Assembly: GCA_012295275.1 (NCBI GenBank)
Contig: CM022669.1
Location: 4,005,277 to 4,069,276, forward strand
Length of the DNA stretch: 64,000 nt
DNA from: Chrysomallon squamiferum
Lineage: Eukaryota > Mollusca > Gastropoda > Neomphalida > Peltospiridae
Reading direction: 5' to 3'
Both the position numbers and the translations under genes were made by a program. Below the pieces are notes generated by a model. That model saw nothing but the letters and a program-made list of their open reading frames with translations. It was not told where the DNA came from and ran no database searches. Positions 1 through 16,499 of this stretch are shown here, one piece after another. Within the stretch, counting starts at the first letter, position 1, and the number at the start of each line of letters is the position of its first letter.

Positions 1-927
1 AGCAGAATAAAATGTATTTATTGTGTAATTAACTATGTTGATAATAAATTCCATTGAGCTAATTTTGAAATTAAAATTAATTCATAGTGTGAAATACTGT
101 GTACAGTTGCTGAAGTAATCATAATGACAAGATTTCTTTCACTGATTTATTGAAAAGCATAAAAAAAAAAAAAAAATTACGAAATTAAAACAAAATTTCT
201 GCAACAAGATTTTTATTTAGGAACAGTTCATTCATGACTTAGAAAAAATAAATGTTGAAGAACAATAAGGATATTAATTAATTATCTAAAATATAATTTA
301 TGCCAACGGAAAAATACACCATATAAATCATAATTAATGACTAAATTTAAATCAATAATTCATTAATTGTAAAATAAAAATATGATGAATAAACGTTAGT
401 TAAACTTAAGGTTTAACTTTAAGCGATTTAAAGACTAAAGCTGCTAGCTACGAAATGAGGTAAAGAAAAAAATAACGTAATTCAGAATAAACCCGTAAAG
501 CTTTGTCGTATAATTCAGCTGTATATATCAATTAATTATACAATATACATTTACAACACTGTACCTTTTATGCCTGTCAAACTTCGCTTTTGGCGCGCAC
601 TGTTTGTCAACAAACTAATCGAAAATAAATATAAAAAGGGACAAAAATGACATGTTTGACAAGTAACATAGCCTGCCAAGTATCGGTTAGTCGAACCTTT
701 GATTTCTTAATCTTTTATATGTAGGATTTTGTTTAATTTTATTATTATTTTATTTTCTTCTTCTTCACAAAATGAAATAGTGATAGTGCATGAAAACATT
801 TATTTATGTATTTACTTACTATCTTACTTAATTATATTTGAAAACAAATTTACGCCTCAAGTTAGTTCCGACTTTACTACACTTTAAATGAAAGTTTAAG
901 TTTAATATTCTTATAATTTATTATTAT

Positions 928-951
928 TAGTAGTAGTAGTAGTAGTAGTAA

Positions 952-1049
<98 letters not shown>
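928..1049. repeat. (AGT)n trinucleotide microsatellite
   Basis: About 40 tandem AGT units with one interruption near 950. Directly visible. Confidence 0.95.
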
Positions 1050-1351
1050 ATGGTTACAAAATTGACAGGTACCAGTCTTTGCTGCTTAATGCGAAATCCT
1101 TAAACTGATCTTAATGCCGTATTCTTAAAAGTGTTTTTTTTTTTTTTTATTTTATTTACAGACACAGAACTACAAACATGGTGAGATTTAGAACATAAAC
1201 TGGAATTGTATTAGTTTATATAATTTTATCTATTTGTGTGAATCATTTATTAAAAGATAAATTTAATAAAATCCTTTGTTTAGTCGTAGTATTAAATGAC
1301 GTGAACTTGTAGTAATATGTTTGTTAAAATATGACGTAACTGATAACTGAT

Positions 1352-1400
<49 letters not shown>

Positions 1401-1636
1401 TAACAATGAATTAATACCACTGGCAATCAAAGATGTAATAATAATAACAATAACAACATCGACAATAAACAATTTTATTTTAATCAGTGTCTAAGTATAA
1501 TTAGCTTTATCAATAAACTTAAATTATTTTGGTCAAAATGTCAACATTTGTATAAGTAAGAATGTTTACATATGTAGGGCATTTCCTGCCTTTAGTTTTC
1601 AGCCTCCATACCGTAATACTGGTTCAATAGAAATAA

Positions 1637-1681
<45 letters not shown>

Positions 1682-1808
1682 TTAAAATAACATATCGCAT
1701 AATGAAACGTAAACAGAGACACAAATATATGTATTGGCATTTATACACTGACACTCGTACTTTCATAGATATAATTCTTTTTTCACACATAAATGCAGAT
1801 ATACATGC

Positions 1809-1814
<6 letters not shown>

Positions 1815-1898
<84 letters not shown>

Positions 1899-1920
1899 CC
1901 TCCCCCTCCCTCCCTCCCTC
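1815..1920. repeat. (CT)n microsatellite grading into CCCT repeats
   Basis: About 40 perfect CT units, followed by irregular CCCT and CCCCT units. Directly visible. Confidence 0.95.
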
Positions 1921-1991
1921 TTTGTATGTGTGACTGTCTGTGTTTATGTGTCTGTATCATACGTACAGATATTTAAAAAAAGGAAACTTCT

Positions 1992-2261
1992 TCAATTATA
2001 GTGTTCAGCAAATGAACCACGAACAAACTGTCTTTGGGCAGCTGTGAGTTTCATTACTGGTCTTTTGTGCAGACATTTTGTAAACAGTACATTTTTCTCC
2101 TGTTTTCGTTTCTTAGCAGTGGAGATGCGGAATATGTGGCTTTGTTCATTTTCTTCACACAGAAGATTAAATCTCTCCCTGTAGTCTTCATTTATAGAAC
2201 TTAAAATAAATAAATAATAAAACAGTATTATAATAACATTTATTACCAGTATTAAGATAAC

Positions 2262-2352
<91 letters not shown>

Positions 2353-2440
2353 TGTAAATGTAAAATGGAAGAAAGCAATATAAATCCGTTTTGTTTATTA
2401 CTACTACTCCTGCTGCTTCAACTACTATTACTATTGTTAC

Positions 2441-2494
<54 letters not shown>

Positions 2495-2829
2495 GATTAT
2501 TATTATTATAATTTTTTCATTTTCTTCCATTTTTTTACTTTTTTATTTTTTATTATTTTTTATTTTTTTTTTAGTATTTACAAACTATATACTGAATTAC
2601 TTTCATCTGTCAGGTTTATCATGGTAGCAAAGTATATATGAGTTGTTGTAAGTACGTACTTGTTTAGTTTCTCGTACAGACACGCTGTTAACGGGAGAAC
2701 GCTGGAAGCAGCCGTGTCCAGCACATCCCGGGGGACAGGTCGCCTCGCCCACACGTTCTGATCTTCTCGCAACAGTTGCTGAAGATATTTATTTATTTAT
2801 TTATTTATTTATTTATTATTTATATTATT

Positions 2830-2865
<36 letters not shown>

Positions 2866-2905
2866 TGTCATTATTAAATTAAATCCATTTATACGTGATT
2901 ATAAA

Positions 2906-2957
<52 letters not shown>

Positions 2958-5095
2958 AATAAACAGTAGATGATCTGATGTTTTTACCTGTAGTTGGGGT
3001 GTAGGTTCGTGCAGCTGTATGCCAAATATTGAGCAAAGATTAAAGAAACTTATCATCCGGGGAGGTAATCCCTGCTGCTCTAATATCACGCTATACGCAG
3101 TCTTGTAAAAATAAATAATAAACAATCATCATAAAATAAAGATGAAGATACTAAACTTTTAGAAATAATAAATAATTATCATAAAATAAAGATGACGATT
3201 TTAGACTTTTAGAATATTTAGAAAATATAGAAAATTATCAAATTATCTATCTGTCTGTCTGTCTATTGCATAAGAAATAACAGAGGCTTCATATTAAGTA
3301 GAAAGTAATTACAAAATAATAAAGGGTATCAAAATAAGTATTATTATTGTTGTTGTTATTGTTGTTATTTTACCTGCGTATCAAAACAGTTCCTCAGTTT
3401 CACGCCAAATTCAAAATGTAGCGCTGCAGAGACTGGTCCACAGTCGTGAATAACCTGAAATAAATAAATAAATAAATAAGAAAAGAAAATGGATATATTT
3501 TTGTACAGTACACAAAACACAAGAATGATCGCAGTGCACATGCATGCATATACATAAATAATATTGTTGCCAGGTTCAAATAGTAAATTAATTTTAAAGT
3601 AGAGATACGGATTATAGGGAACAGGGAAGGAAATAAGTAGTAGTAATTTTATTTTATTTTATTTCATTCTTTCATTCATTCATTCATATTTTGAGTTTAG
3701 TTTTGTTCTCGATTTTATTTTATTTCATTATTTCATTCATTCATTCCTTTATTTCTTCATTCATTCATTTCTTGAGTTTAGTTTTGTTCTCGATTAATTC
3801 ACCTTCAGCACGTCTGTGGACTGTAAAAGACGAATCAGGCCACCGTCAAGGACGATGTTGCGATCTCGTCTGACATCAAAGGCGTGCACGCCATCTGAAG
3901 CTGAAACCACGACAAGGTGGATGGAACCTCCTGGTACAACGAAAAAACAAATTATTCATCATGTTTCCCTGTCTTGAGCAAACATCTCTGGACAGGTAAC
4001 GTTTGTGCCCATCAGGATATGCTTAGAATAATCTTATGAAAGAAGAATTGCTTAAATCATAACATACATAATAATATTGATTTTGTTTCTTAATATAAAT
4101 TATATGATGGCGAACATTAGTGTAAGTGTGCGGATTTCGTATACAAATAATAATTTAAGTATGTTACTTAATTTCAAAAGGTTATATTTAATCAATAAAA
4201 AAAAACCAAAAACCCAGATGATGATGATGATAATGATGGAAGCTAATAATAAAAAAAATAAGAAGAATTATTATTATTATTTAATAATCCGCAAGGCACC
4301 TGCTATATTAACATTCGAATAACAATTATAAAATATGTATAGACGTATAAAACTGACCGGTAAACCAGCCAGCTACATTAATGGGAGAAACAACTGCGGT
4401 TGTGCCACTGTATTTACCTTTACTTCCTATCTCAGCTCCTTTGACGCTGACTCCGATGACAGGAGATGTCTGAAGAATTTTCTTAACTGTTTTCTCCGAT
4501 GCTGATATGGAAGACACCAAATGTGTTCTGGGCATGACTGAATAATATATTACTTTCATCTTTATTATTATTTAACGAAAATTCTTTTTAACTTTTTCAA
4601 AATTAAATAATACTAATAACAACAACAACAACAACAACTGCTACTACAATAAATAAATAAATAAATAATAAAAAAACGGTTATCGTTTTATCATAAAGTT
4701 TCTATGCATCAAGTTGGAGTATGATCGTTCAAAGTGTTTCATCAGGTTTTCATTAAACAGTACGAGTCCATAAATGTTTGCTCTTGCGGAAAAGAACTGT
4801 AAACTAGTTTACAGTCATGTCACGAAAAAAAGAAACATATCTTTCGATAATGTCTGTTTACTATGGATCAGTGATTTCTAAATATATCTAACCTGTAATA
4901 AAAATTAAGTATATCCTTTGTCAGTCGATTAAGTCGTCTAAAATATTTCCGAAGCGTCGTCCGGTTGTCATGGGGCTGGTCACCTCTACAGCTGTTGTCG
5001 CAAAAGAGTGCAGCAAGGGGAATAACAAAGGTATCGATTTGCAAACGGATTATTACGGGGATATCTTTCAGCAAAACATTTTTCAGTAGCAACAA
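1992..5095 (-). CDS. EXD1: EXD1-like piRNA-pathway 3'-5' exonuclease-domain protein
   Basis: Seven exons on the minus strand: 5095-4893, 4527-4358, 3930-3803, 3454-3374, 3101-2988, 2778-2660 and 2199-1992. All have GT-AG introns and phases agree throughout, giving about 307 residues. The RNase D/DEDD-type fold is recognisable: strand motif VIGVSVKG near residue 85, then FDVRRD, then VIHDC followed by FGVKLRNCFDTQ, then WARRPVPRDVLDTAASS. EXD1 is known as an RNA-binding partner of TDRD12 in piRNA biogenesis and lacks nuclease activity in mouse. Here the usual D-x-E of motif I reads S-V-K and the final Asp of the AA-x-D-V motif reads Ser, so it is probably also a pseudo-exonuclease. Residues 1-67 match nothing I recognise, and the N-terminal Lsm-like domain of EXD1 is not evident, so the first exon and the start are uncertain. 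The gene lies head to head with NUDT2. Confidence 0.8.
2262..2351. repeat. (AAT)n microsatellite in EXD1 intron
   Basis: About 30 perfect AAT units, inside the intron between the last two EXD1 exons. A (TTA)n run at about 2436-2493 lies close by in the opposite phase, so the two could pair as an inverted repeat. Confidence 0.95.
2786..2953. repeat. (ATTT)n, poly-T and (GT)n tracts in EXD1 intron
   Basis: Three simple repeats in a row between two EXD1 exons: ATTT units from about 2786 to 2813, a T run at about 2831-2858, and about 22 GT units at about 2909-2953. Confidence 0.9.
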
Positions 5096-5487
5096 TATTC
5101 ACACTGTTACACTTCTTGTGACGTTTCTGCTAAACTATGAGAATTGTGTTAGTGACTTTCCTTTAGAGAAGTGATCCGATTTCCAGAACACAGTTTAAGA
5201 ATAGAAACAGAAAAGTTAGACAGTCTATTTTACCTGTATTCTAATCTGTCTTAGCATACGGTTACTACTACTACCGTTTATACGCTGTGGCGTCATATCA
5301 TTGTTGACGTCATATTGCTGTTAACGCATTTACTGATGAAATTGAAGTGTGCAAACCAATAAGCAGTAAAAAGGCAAAATCAATGAAATTTCGGGATAAA
5401 TGCATATATTTTATTGTCAAACTGTCAAGCTGGAAATATTATTATTGTTTTAAATCTTCTCCTTTACACAACCGGCACATCATAATG

Positions 5488-5529
<42 letters not shown>

Positions 5530-5980
5530 TATTCGTTATTTAATTTAATTTAATTTAATTTATTTATTTATTATTAATAGTAGGTGTTGTTGTAGTAGTT
5601 ATAGTAGCAGTAGTTATTGTTATAGTAATAGTGGTAAAATATTTTATATTTTCGGAATAACAATAGACGGACTACAACTACTAACAACAACAACAACAAC
5701 AATAACAGTAGTAGTAGTAGTAGTAGTAATTTTTTTTTATCATAAGTACTATAAGAGTAGTTTAAAACGGAGGTATTGTATGATAGCAATATCTTCAACG
5801 GCAAGTGTAATATAAAATGCAGGTGTTTAGGCCTATTTTAGTTTTTTTTTTAAAACTAGTCTATAATGTTTCTGCGAATGTTGTAACTGCTTGGGAAGAG
5901 CAGAGAAATAGTTATACATTTTTAAAAGATCCTACAATTTCATGGCGCACCACACTGGTAAAAACGAGAGAGAAATTAAA
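5096..5980. promoter_or_regulatory. Head-to-head intergenic region between EXD1 and NUDT2
   Basis: About 0.85 kb separates the proposed EXD1 start (reading left) from the NUDT2 start (reading right), so both promoters should lie here. It contains an (ATT)n tract at about 5488-5530 and short (TTG)n and (AGT)n runs at 5580-5730. I see no convincing TATA box. A second in-frame ATG for NUDT2 lies at 5942. Confidence 0.4.
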
Positions 5981-6339
5981 ATGGCGTCTGGCCCAGTCCG
6001 CGCTGCTGGTTTTATTATTTATAGACATTTAAAGGGAGATATCCAGTATTTGCTTCTACAAACGTCGTCAATATCACTGGACTCCACCAAAAGGTTAAAA
6101 ACATGTATTTATATACCTCTCTGTAAATTATGTGCCAGTTTTTGTATGTAAATATAAAACCGCGACGATGACACATTTTTGGAGGTATAAATAGTGATCT
6201 AGGTCAAATCGTACCATATTTGTTTAGCCATATAGACATTTCGTCCCATATAATTTTCACATTGCAGACTTGAGTGTCATGTCAAATTAAATAAATCTTT
6301 AATAGATAATATTGTGAATATCATTATTTCATTTTTTTA

Positions 6340-6394
<55 letters not shown>

Positions 6395-6725
6395 TATATA
6401 TAGCTCAGAAATAATATAATAGTTTGGGAAATGATAAAACAATTTATTTTATTTATAAAAGAAAAAAAAGAAAAAAAAGAAAAAAGAACAAAACGCAAAC
6501 AAACAAATGACTATTATTATTATTGATCATTCATTATTATTAATTTTGATTATTTTATAATTGTTGATATTATTGAATTATTCATTGTTGTTGTTATTAC
6601 TGAATCATTCATTAAATGTATTATCATTGTCTGATTGTTATTACTGTGAATATTTTATCATTGTTATTGTTGTTGTCATTATCAGCATTATCATCATCAA
6701 CATCATCATCATCATCATCATCATC

Positions 6726-6775
<50 letters not shown>

Positions 6776-7096
6776 CCAGGTCATGTTGATCCTGGAGAAG
6801 ATGAGTACCAAACTGCAGTACGGGAAACAGAAGAGGAAGCTGGGTTGAAGGCAGATGACCTCAGAGTACACAGAGAGTTTGAAAACACACTCAACTACCA
6901 AGTGAAAGGCTCACCAAAGACCGTGGTGTACTGGCTGGCTGAGATAAAAGACTCTCAGAAACCTGTAACTCTCTCAGATGAGCACAGCAACTACAAATGG
7001 GTGGCATTACAGGATGCTTGTGCACTTGCTAAATACAAAGACTTGCAACAGCTGTTGAAACAAGCTGAAGATTTTCTCAGAAACTCACAGAAGTAA
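5981..7096 (+). CDS. NUDT2: Bis(5'-nucleosyl)-tetraphosphatase (asymmetrical), Nudix family; apparent frameshift in exon 1
   Basis: Two exons: 5981-6093 (possible earlier in-frame ATG at 5942) and 6780-7096. NUDT2 hydrolyses Ap4A to ATP and AMP in the cytosol. Exon 2 begins inside the Nudix box, which reads GHVDPGE then REtEEEAGL and fits G-x5-E-x7-RE-U-x-EE-x-GU. It continues with family features such as ELNY-like NTLNYQVKG, KTVVYWLAE and LSDEHSNYKW. Exon 1 encodes MASGPVRAAGFIIYRH then YLLLQTS, as expected. The conserved WTPPKG that must precede GHV is present at 6078-6093 but sits one base out of frame with the start. A one-base insertion near 6072-6077 would explain it, so this is either a sequence error or a disabled allele. 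Length without the shift would be about 143 residues, normal for the family. The intron (6094-6779) is almost all low-complexity sequence. Confidence 0.88.
6340..6391. repeat. (ATT)n microsatellite in NUDT2 intron
   Basis: About 17 ATT units. A second tract, (ATC)n then (ATT)n, occupies about 6697-6775 and runs right up to the exon 2 acceptor. Confidence 0.95.
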
Positions 7097-9556
7097 CTGT
7101 TCTGTAGCTTTTCTTCCTTGTGCCAGTTGGGAAGAATTTCTAGTCGTTTGTTGACTGCAGTTAAAGATGGGCTCCTTTTTGTTGTTGTTGTTTTTATTTT
7201 ACAAGATCAGGAAAGATGGGCTCCTCAAGATCAGGAGCCTGGTACTGCACATGCCTGGTGAGTCATCACAAGCCAAACACCAATCATGACATTATTGTCT
7301 TGATATACATTATCATGGTCTATTAGAGTGCATCGTGCAGCCCAATACTTCTAGCTTCAGCACTTCTGTTAGAGTTACCTCATCCCTAGACCAGTCTCTA
7401 CTCATTGACCAGTCCAGCTGGGGTGTCCCGAACAGAAACCAAAGCTCCAGCTGGCAGAGCTGTTCAACAAGCCTTCTCACCACGTCAAGCAAAGGACTAT
7501 CAATATTAGAACTTTTCCAAGTTCTGTAAATTTTCAAGATCTTATGATCTGTAATCAGTAAATAAATGTTCACATAATATTTTTCAAATGCATATTTCAT
7601 GATATTGGAGCTTGTTTTAAATTGAAAATTGTATTTTAATTTTTTTATTCATTGTTTAATTCTAAAACTAAATAATTAGTAGCTAGTGGATTTGAAACAC
7701 GTTTGATGAACTGTGTAATAAAACATATGTTTAAATTTAATCATTTTTTTTCTTTGTGCACAATATCATTTTGTAAATATGAATCTAAATCGGGCAAAGA
7801 AAACAACCCTTTCCTCTGATAGTTACAAACCTATATTTCAGTATTTTTAAAATGAATTAGTAATTTTGTGACTATTCCCTTGTTTTTAAGTTAGTGAACT
7901 TAATGGATTCTTTCTTGTATTGCCAATAATATTACTATATGAATAAATGAAGGTTTAATGGCACTGAAATATTTAATATTAACTAAATGTTATGTTACCT
8001 TGGGTAAAAGGAAACACTTAAGTATCTAACAACATGATAAAAATGGAACAAGGTTGTTATTTATTTGAACATGATAATATATATATATAGTGTTATTTTC
8101 ATTTTAAACTATTTTTAGAGAACATTTTTATTTAATTTAAAATGTAATCAATTTTTTATATAATTTGTAAATAAATATTTTACCAGAAATAAAAATGCCT
8201 TTGCCGTTATGACTTTGTACTGAGAAAGATGTCTAGATATATTTAACCGTTATATTTTTCAAGCAGATATCATTTGTCATTGTTTAGTTTCCTTACCTTT
8301 TCTTTTACTTTTGTACAATACATCATTTTCTATCTGAACAGAGTGAAATTGTTTAGAATACAATATTCAGTCAGCTGAAAGTTTAATTATACAAATATCA
8401 AAGTCTGTGTCATTTTAAACTTGCACTCTGATTTCTGTATTGTATAATTTAATAATCAACATTCTAATATTTTATACTGTGTATCTTGTATTTTATAACT
8501 AAGTAGTCACCATTGTGTACGTTACAATTTCACAGTCCAATTTCATAGTTTACATTCTGTATTGTATAATTTCATAATCTCTGTTCTGTATTTTATTATA
8601 TAGCCTGTTACCTATGTATTAAAATTACATATTCGGCATTGTGTGTGCTACAGTTCCATAACCTAAATATTTGATTATTTAACCAAATTATATTCGTTTA
8701 TTTTCTTAAGAAAGAACGTTCGTATTATTATAACTACATTAATAGACTACAAATAATTTGAACTGTTAAAATAAATAAATAAAAAATATCCAAAATAATG
8801 TTTTAAAAATAAATTTTATTTTAACCTTGTCGAAAGTCGTAATAACAACGCCTATTGCTTTTGAAGCGGCCATGTTTTTAACGAAGCACGTGCAGTTTGA
8901 AATAGATTTAAGACTTTTGGTCATGCAGTTTTCTGGATAAACAAAGCTAATAATAGAGAAGTATCCTAGCTGTTTGTAGGTGAGTTTAATACGAAGAGCT
9001 TTAAACAGAGTCTCACCTACATTTATTATTTCCAAATGTTTTTAGGATGATGTGTTATCGGTAACGCTTACCTTTTTGGGGCTGATCGATGCAAAGTAGG
9101 GTAGTGGTCTCAGGATACCATCCTTTGCTTTTGATGAATATATTAGACGTGTACAAGCACACGCACACACACACACACACACGAATATTATACTGATTAT
9201 ACTGTGTGTGTGTGGTTGTAATAATTCTAAATTTTAAAATTGGTTCTTATTTCCTCGCATAACTGTCTTGGCTTAAATGTCTTAACGATATATATGCTAA
9301 ATAATAATATTTATTTATTGTTATTGTTATTTTATTTTATTTTATTTTTACATAAAATAACTAAAATCACAGTATAACTTGATGTAATGTGATCTGGATT
9401 TTTAACAAATCTGTCGAGTTTCACTCCATTCCCAAACATGCCTAAATTAATATTATAAATATTTACCCTGGTCACTAGATTGAGAATTTAAAAACTCTAA
9501 TCAGTTATTCTTATTTCCAGACATATTTTTTCGGCAAACGCTACGTAGCATACAAA
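7097..9556. other. NUDT2 3' UTR and intergenic region
   Basis: No gene seen. AATAAA signals at about 7560 and 7717 could end the NUDT2 transcript. The rest is AT-rich with no sustained coding signal. A 90-codon minus-strand frame at 8766-9035 shows no recognisable domain and I treat it as chance. A (CA)n tract lies at about 9160-9182. The last part should hold the gene A promoter. Confidence 0.5.
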
Positions 9557-13323
<3,767 letters not shown>

Positions 13324-14289
13324 CACAACCAATTAAAATAACAGTAATTGTCACCTGATTTACCTTCCTGTGTGGTTTTCTCTACTTTCAGTTGTTATAA
13401 TACGTTCCTGTACAGATCGAAGGAAGAAAATGAATACTGAATTTTCTCAGTATGCTTAATGTAAAGTCCTAAACACTGAACAAAAATAATAATAATACAC
13501 CAAATTTATAAAGAGACGTTAAAAAATTACATTTATTTATTTGTTTTAAACTAATCATTATTTATTTATTTATTTAATTATTTATTTCAAATAAAAATTA
13601 AAAGAGTGAATTGTCTGTTGTATATTTTTATTTATTAACAGCAAATACTTTACCGTGTACAGATAAGCGCATTCGATAGCCAGTGAAGTATATTTATGGC
13701 CTGCTATTCTGTAGGCTAACATTCTGTCACTAATATATAATGTAAATGAATATTTAAAACTAAATAAATAAATAAATACTCGGCAGCTGTCAGTTGTAGG
13801 CATTTACTTGCCTGTATTAACTGAGTCCAAGATTTCCATCATAGGCAACATTTATAGATCAGCATATAACAGCATACATTAGGTATACGTTTATACTTAC
13901 TTAGTGGGAAATGAATGAAAGTAAAAAGAAGGTATTTAAGTAACGTGTACATTTCTATGTCTGTCCTCTGTTTACAGTTTTACTAATTAGGACGTTACGT
14001 AATTCCATTGTAATAATTGTTTCTTGTTACAACCGCATTTCAGGTTTTTGTGTTTTGATATGTATGTTTAGTTTAAATAATATTGATGCTGTAAGAGTGC
14101 TTATCAACTCAATCATCAGTGCAGTTGTTAGTATATTTCCCGTTCCAATTAGGACGCAGCAACTAATTTATGAAAGAACATAGTATTTGATTTGATTTGT
14201 AAGGTAAGTTGCGTCTAATCGAAATGTCTTGTGAAAAATAACTCCACATGATCTCCTTTCTCGCATTATCATTAATAATAATAATAATA

Positions 14290-14337
<48 letters not shown>

Positions 14338-15656
14338 TCAGTATAAATATAAAATAAATAAAATAATGGTAAATAAATAAAAAAGAAAAGCAAAAATAGT
14401 AATAGTTCATAATAGCAAACAAACAAATCAAATCAAATACGAGACAATCCCTAATAATTATTATAATGTACAGAATTGATTTTATATAAATTATACACAC
14501 ACATATTTTCAAAAATAAAGATAAATAATACTCGTTATTATTTGTATCAGCTTTATGTTATAATTCACGGGTGCTTTCATAAGTAGACCCTCCCCTAGAT
14601 GAAAAGTAAGGTCTTCCTCCTTCACTTCAAAGTATTTAATATTTTGATTTGAAATAGATACGCGACTTATGTGTAAAGGGCTGAACACACAGAAACTACA
14701 GGAACGATCAACCCGTAGAGGCTGAATCGATAGATGTGAAAAAAGTGTGTGTGAGGGGCAGGGCTATGTGCATTGAATGTCAAATTACCTTTCGTAGAAT
14801 AAACAGAACCATTCATAACATTACAAACAAATTTAAACATTTTTAATAGCAGGTGTCAGTTCCCTCTTGAAACCCACCCTTGAACTGCTCCTGTTTATGC
14901 TAACAAATCTGCAGCATGGACCAGTCACGGACAACACGTGCAAAGACATCACGTGATATTATATGAATTGCAACATTCATAATAGAGAAAACGCCTGTGT
15001 GGGCTACTCCTGACGTTGAAGTTGCTGCCGTTGTTCACAACCACCCTAAATAATTTGCGCAGTGTGAGATGTTGTAGTCGTCAGGTTGGAGTAAGTGTTC
15101 CTCTGGTAAGCACAAAGTAGAACGATTATATAACAGCAGTTATTATTAGTAGTATTTAAAAACCAGTCATAAAAACTGAATAATTAGTGTTTAAAGATGT
15201 ATTACCTGAAGTCAAAGCCTAGGAATTATGAGAATTGTTCAGCCGATTTTTTTTTTTTTTTTTTTTTTAATAATTTACTAAAACATTTTAATTTTTTTTT
15301 TTAATTTTCCGTTTAGTTAATTTCAGTATTGCCGCACGATCAGAACGATTTCGGCGCGCCTACAGAGCTGTTATTGGCGCAAGCAAGTACTTCAGCATAG
15401 GTTTTTTTTTTAAACTGATACGTTTTTCCATTTCACGAGAAGGCGCATATAATCTTTTTTTCAGCTAATCGTAAAGTGGTAATTTTTAAAATGTTAGTTG
15501 CTGATGACCTCTTGTTTAATCATCGTCATATCTTTTCAACTTGAAAATTAAATATTAAATAACGATATTTAATAATATAGTCTTATTTCAAAATTAATAT
15601 TTTTAATTTTTATATTTTATTTTAATTTTTAAAGTCTTTCAGACTGATGTGGAATA
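13324..15656. other. Gene A 3' UTR and A-B intergenic region, copy 1
   Basis: No gene seen. An AATAAA at about 13589 may end gene A. An (AAT)n tract lies at about 14272-14333. The 14690-15110 stretch is well conserved with copy 2 (46610-47040) but shows no coding pattern. A TATA-like TATAAT at 15448, about 220 bases before the gene B start, corresponds to TATAAAAA at 47376 in copy 2. Confidence 0.5.
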
Positions 15657-15667
15657 TTCGCCTAGAC

Positions 15668-16456
15668 ATGACTCAGTCTGTCATAGCTTTGTGCGTTTTC
15701 TCTGCTCTTTTATCAGTCATAAGGTGTCAGGTAGCTCTTCGTGGTAAGCAATTGCACTTTCATTTTAATGAAATTTCATATTTCATTTTAATCAAATCGT
15801 ACTTCTGTACTGACACCCCTATATAATTAATATTAATGTGCTATAAGGATTAATGGTAATAATGATCATTGATAGTAATAGTAATACTAGTACTGATATT
15901 AGTATTAATAGCAATACTAGTCATTAGTTGTCCCAGTAATAGTAGTTACATTATTAGTAATAATATAATATTCTATTAAATGATATGAACAAATTAATCT
16001 TTAATACTAATATATATAGTATTTGATATACGACAAAGATGGTTCATACGTTTACGTTCACAGCTATTAGTTCTGAATAATTGAAGCATTCTAATCGTCA
16101 TTGTAATAATTGAAATCATATATTTTTGTTCTCTCGTTACGTCCTCAGACTGGAGCTTCTTGTACGAGATCGATGGTCTGAGCGGACTCGCGCGCTGTGG
16201 GTTTCCCTCGGACACGAAAGGTGAAGACTACTACAAGGAAGGTGGGAACACGATATGGATTAACCACGAGTTTCCTCTGCTCACTGGACATCTAGTTCAA
16301 GTCCAGTACTACATCCACACCAACACTGACACCAACTACACCGGCATGATATACATATTCGAAAAACTAGAGGGAACACTACATCGGCTTCAGTTCCAGC
16401 AAAATATAACTTTCAATCGCAATCAAGGAGTGCATCTGGTAACTTTTTTTTGTTTT

Positions 16457-16499
<43 letters not shown>

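Larger units (their letters stand above)
1..1991. other. Intergenic, microsatellite-rich, no gene seen
   Basis: AT-rich sequence downstream of the EXD1-like gene, which reads leftward. It holds a long (AGT)n tract at about 928-1049, (AAT)n tracts at about 1357-1396 and 1637-1671, and a (CT)n tract at about 1815-1894 that decays into CCCT repeats to 1920. The open frames here are homopolymeric translations of these repeats (poly-Leu, poly-Tyr, Arg-Glu) and are not genes. The part nearest 1991 probably includes the EXD1 3' UTR. Confidence 0.6.

Noticed and set aside
1263-2530. Open frames of poly-Leu, poly-Ile, poly-Tyr and Arg-Glu
   Set aside because: They are direct translations of trinucleotide and dinucleotide microsatellites, with no other protein-like sequence. 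The same holds at 11313-11751, 14163-14512, 30791-31314 (repeat part) and 63464-63778.
8766-9035. Minus-strand frame of 90 codons
   Set aside because: AT-rich, no domain, no neighbouring exons with matching phase, and it ends in Phe/Leu-rich low-complexity sequence.
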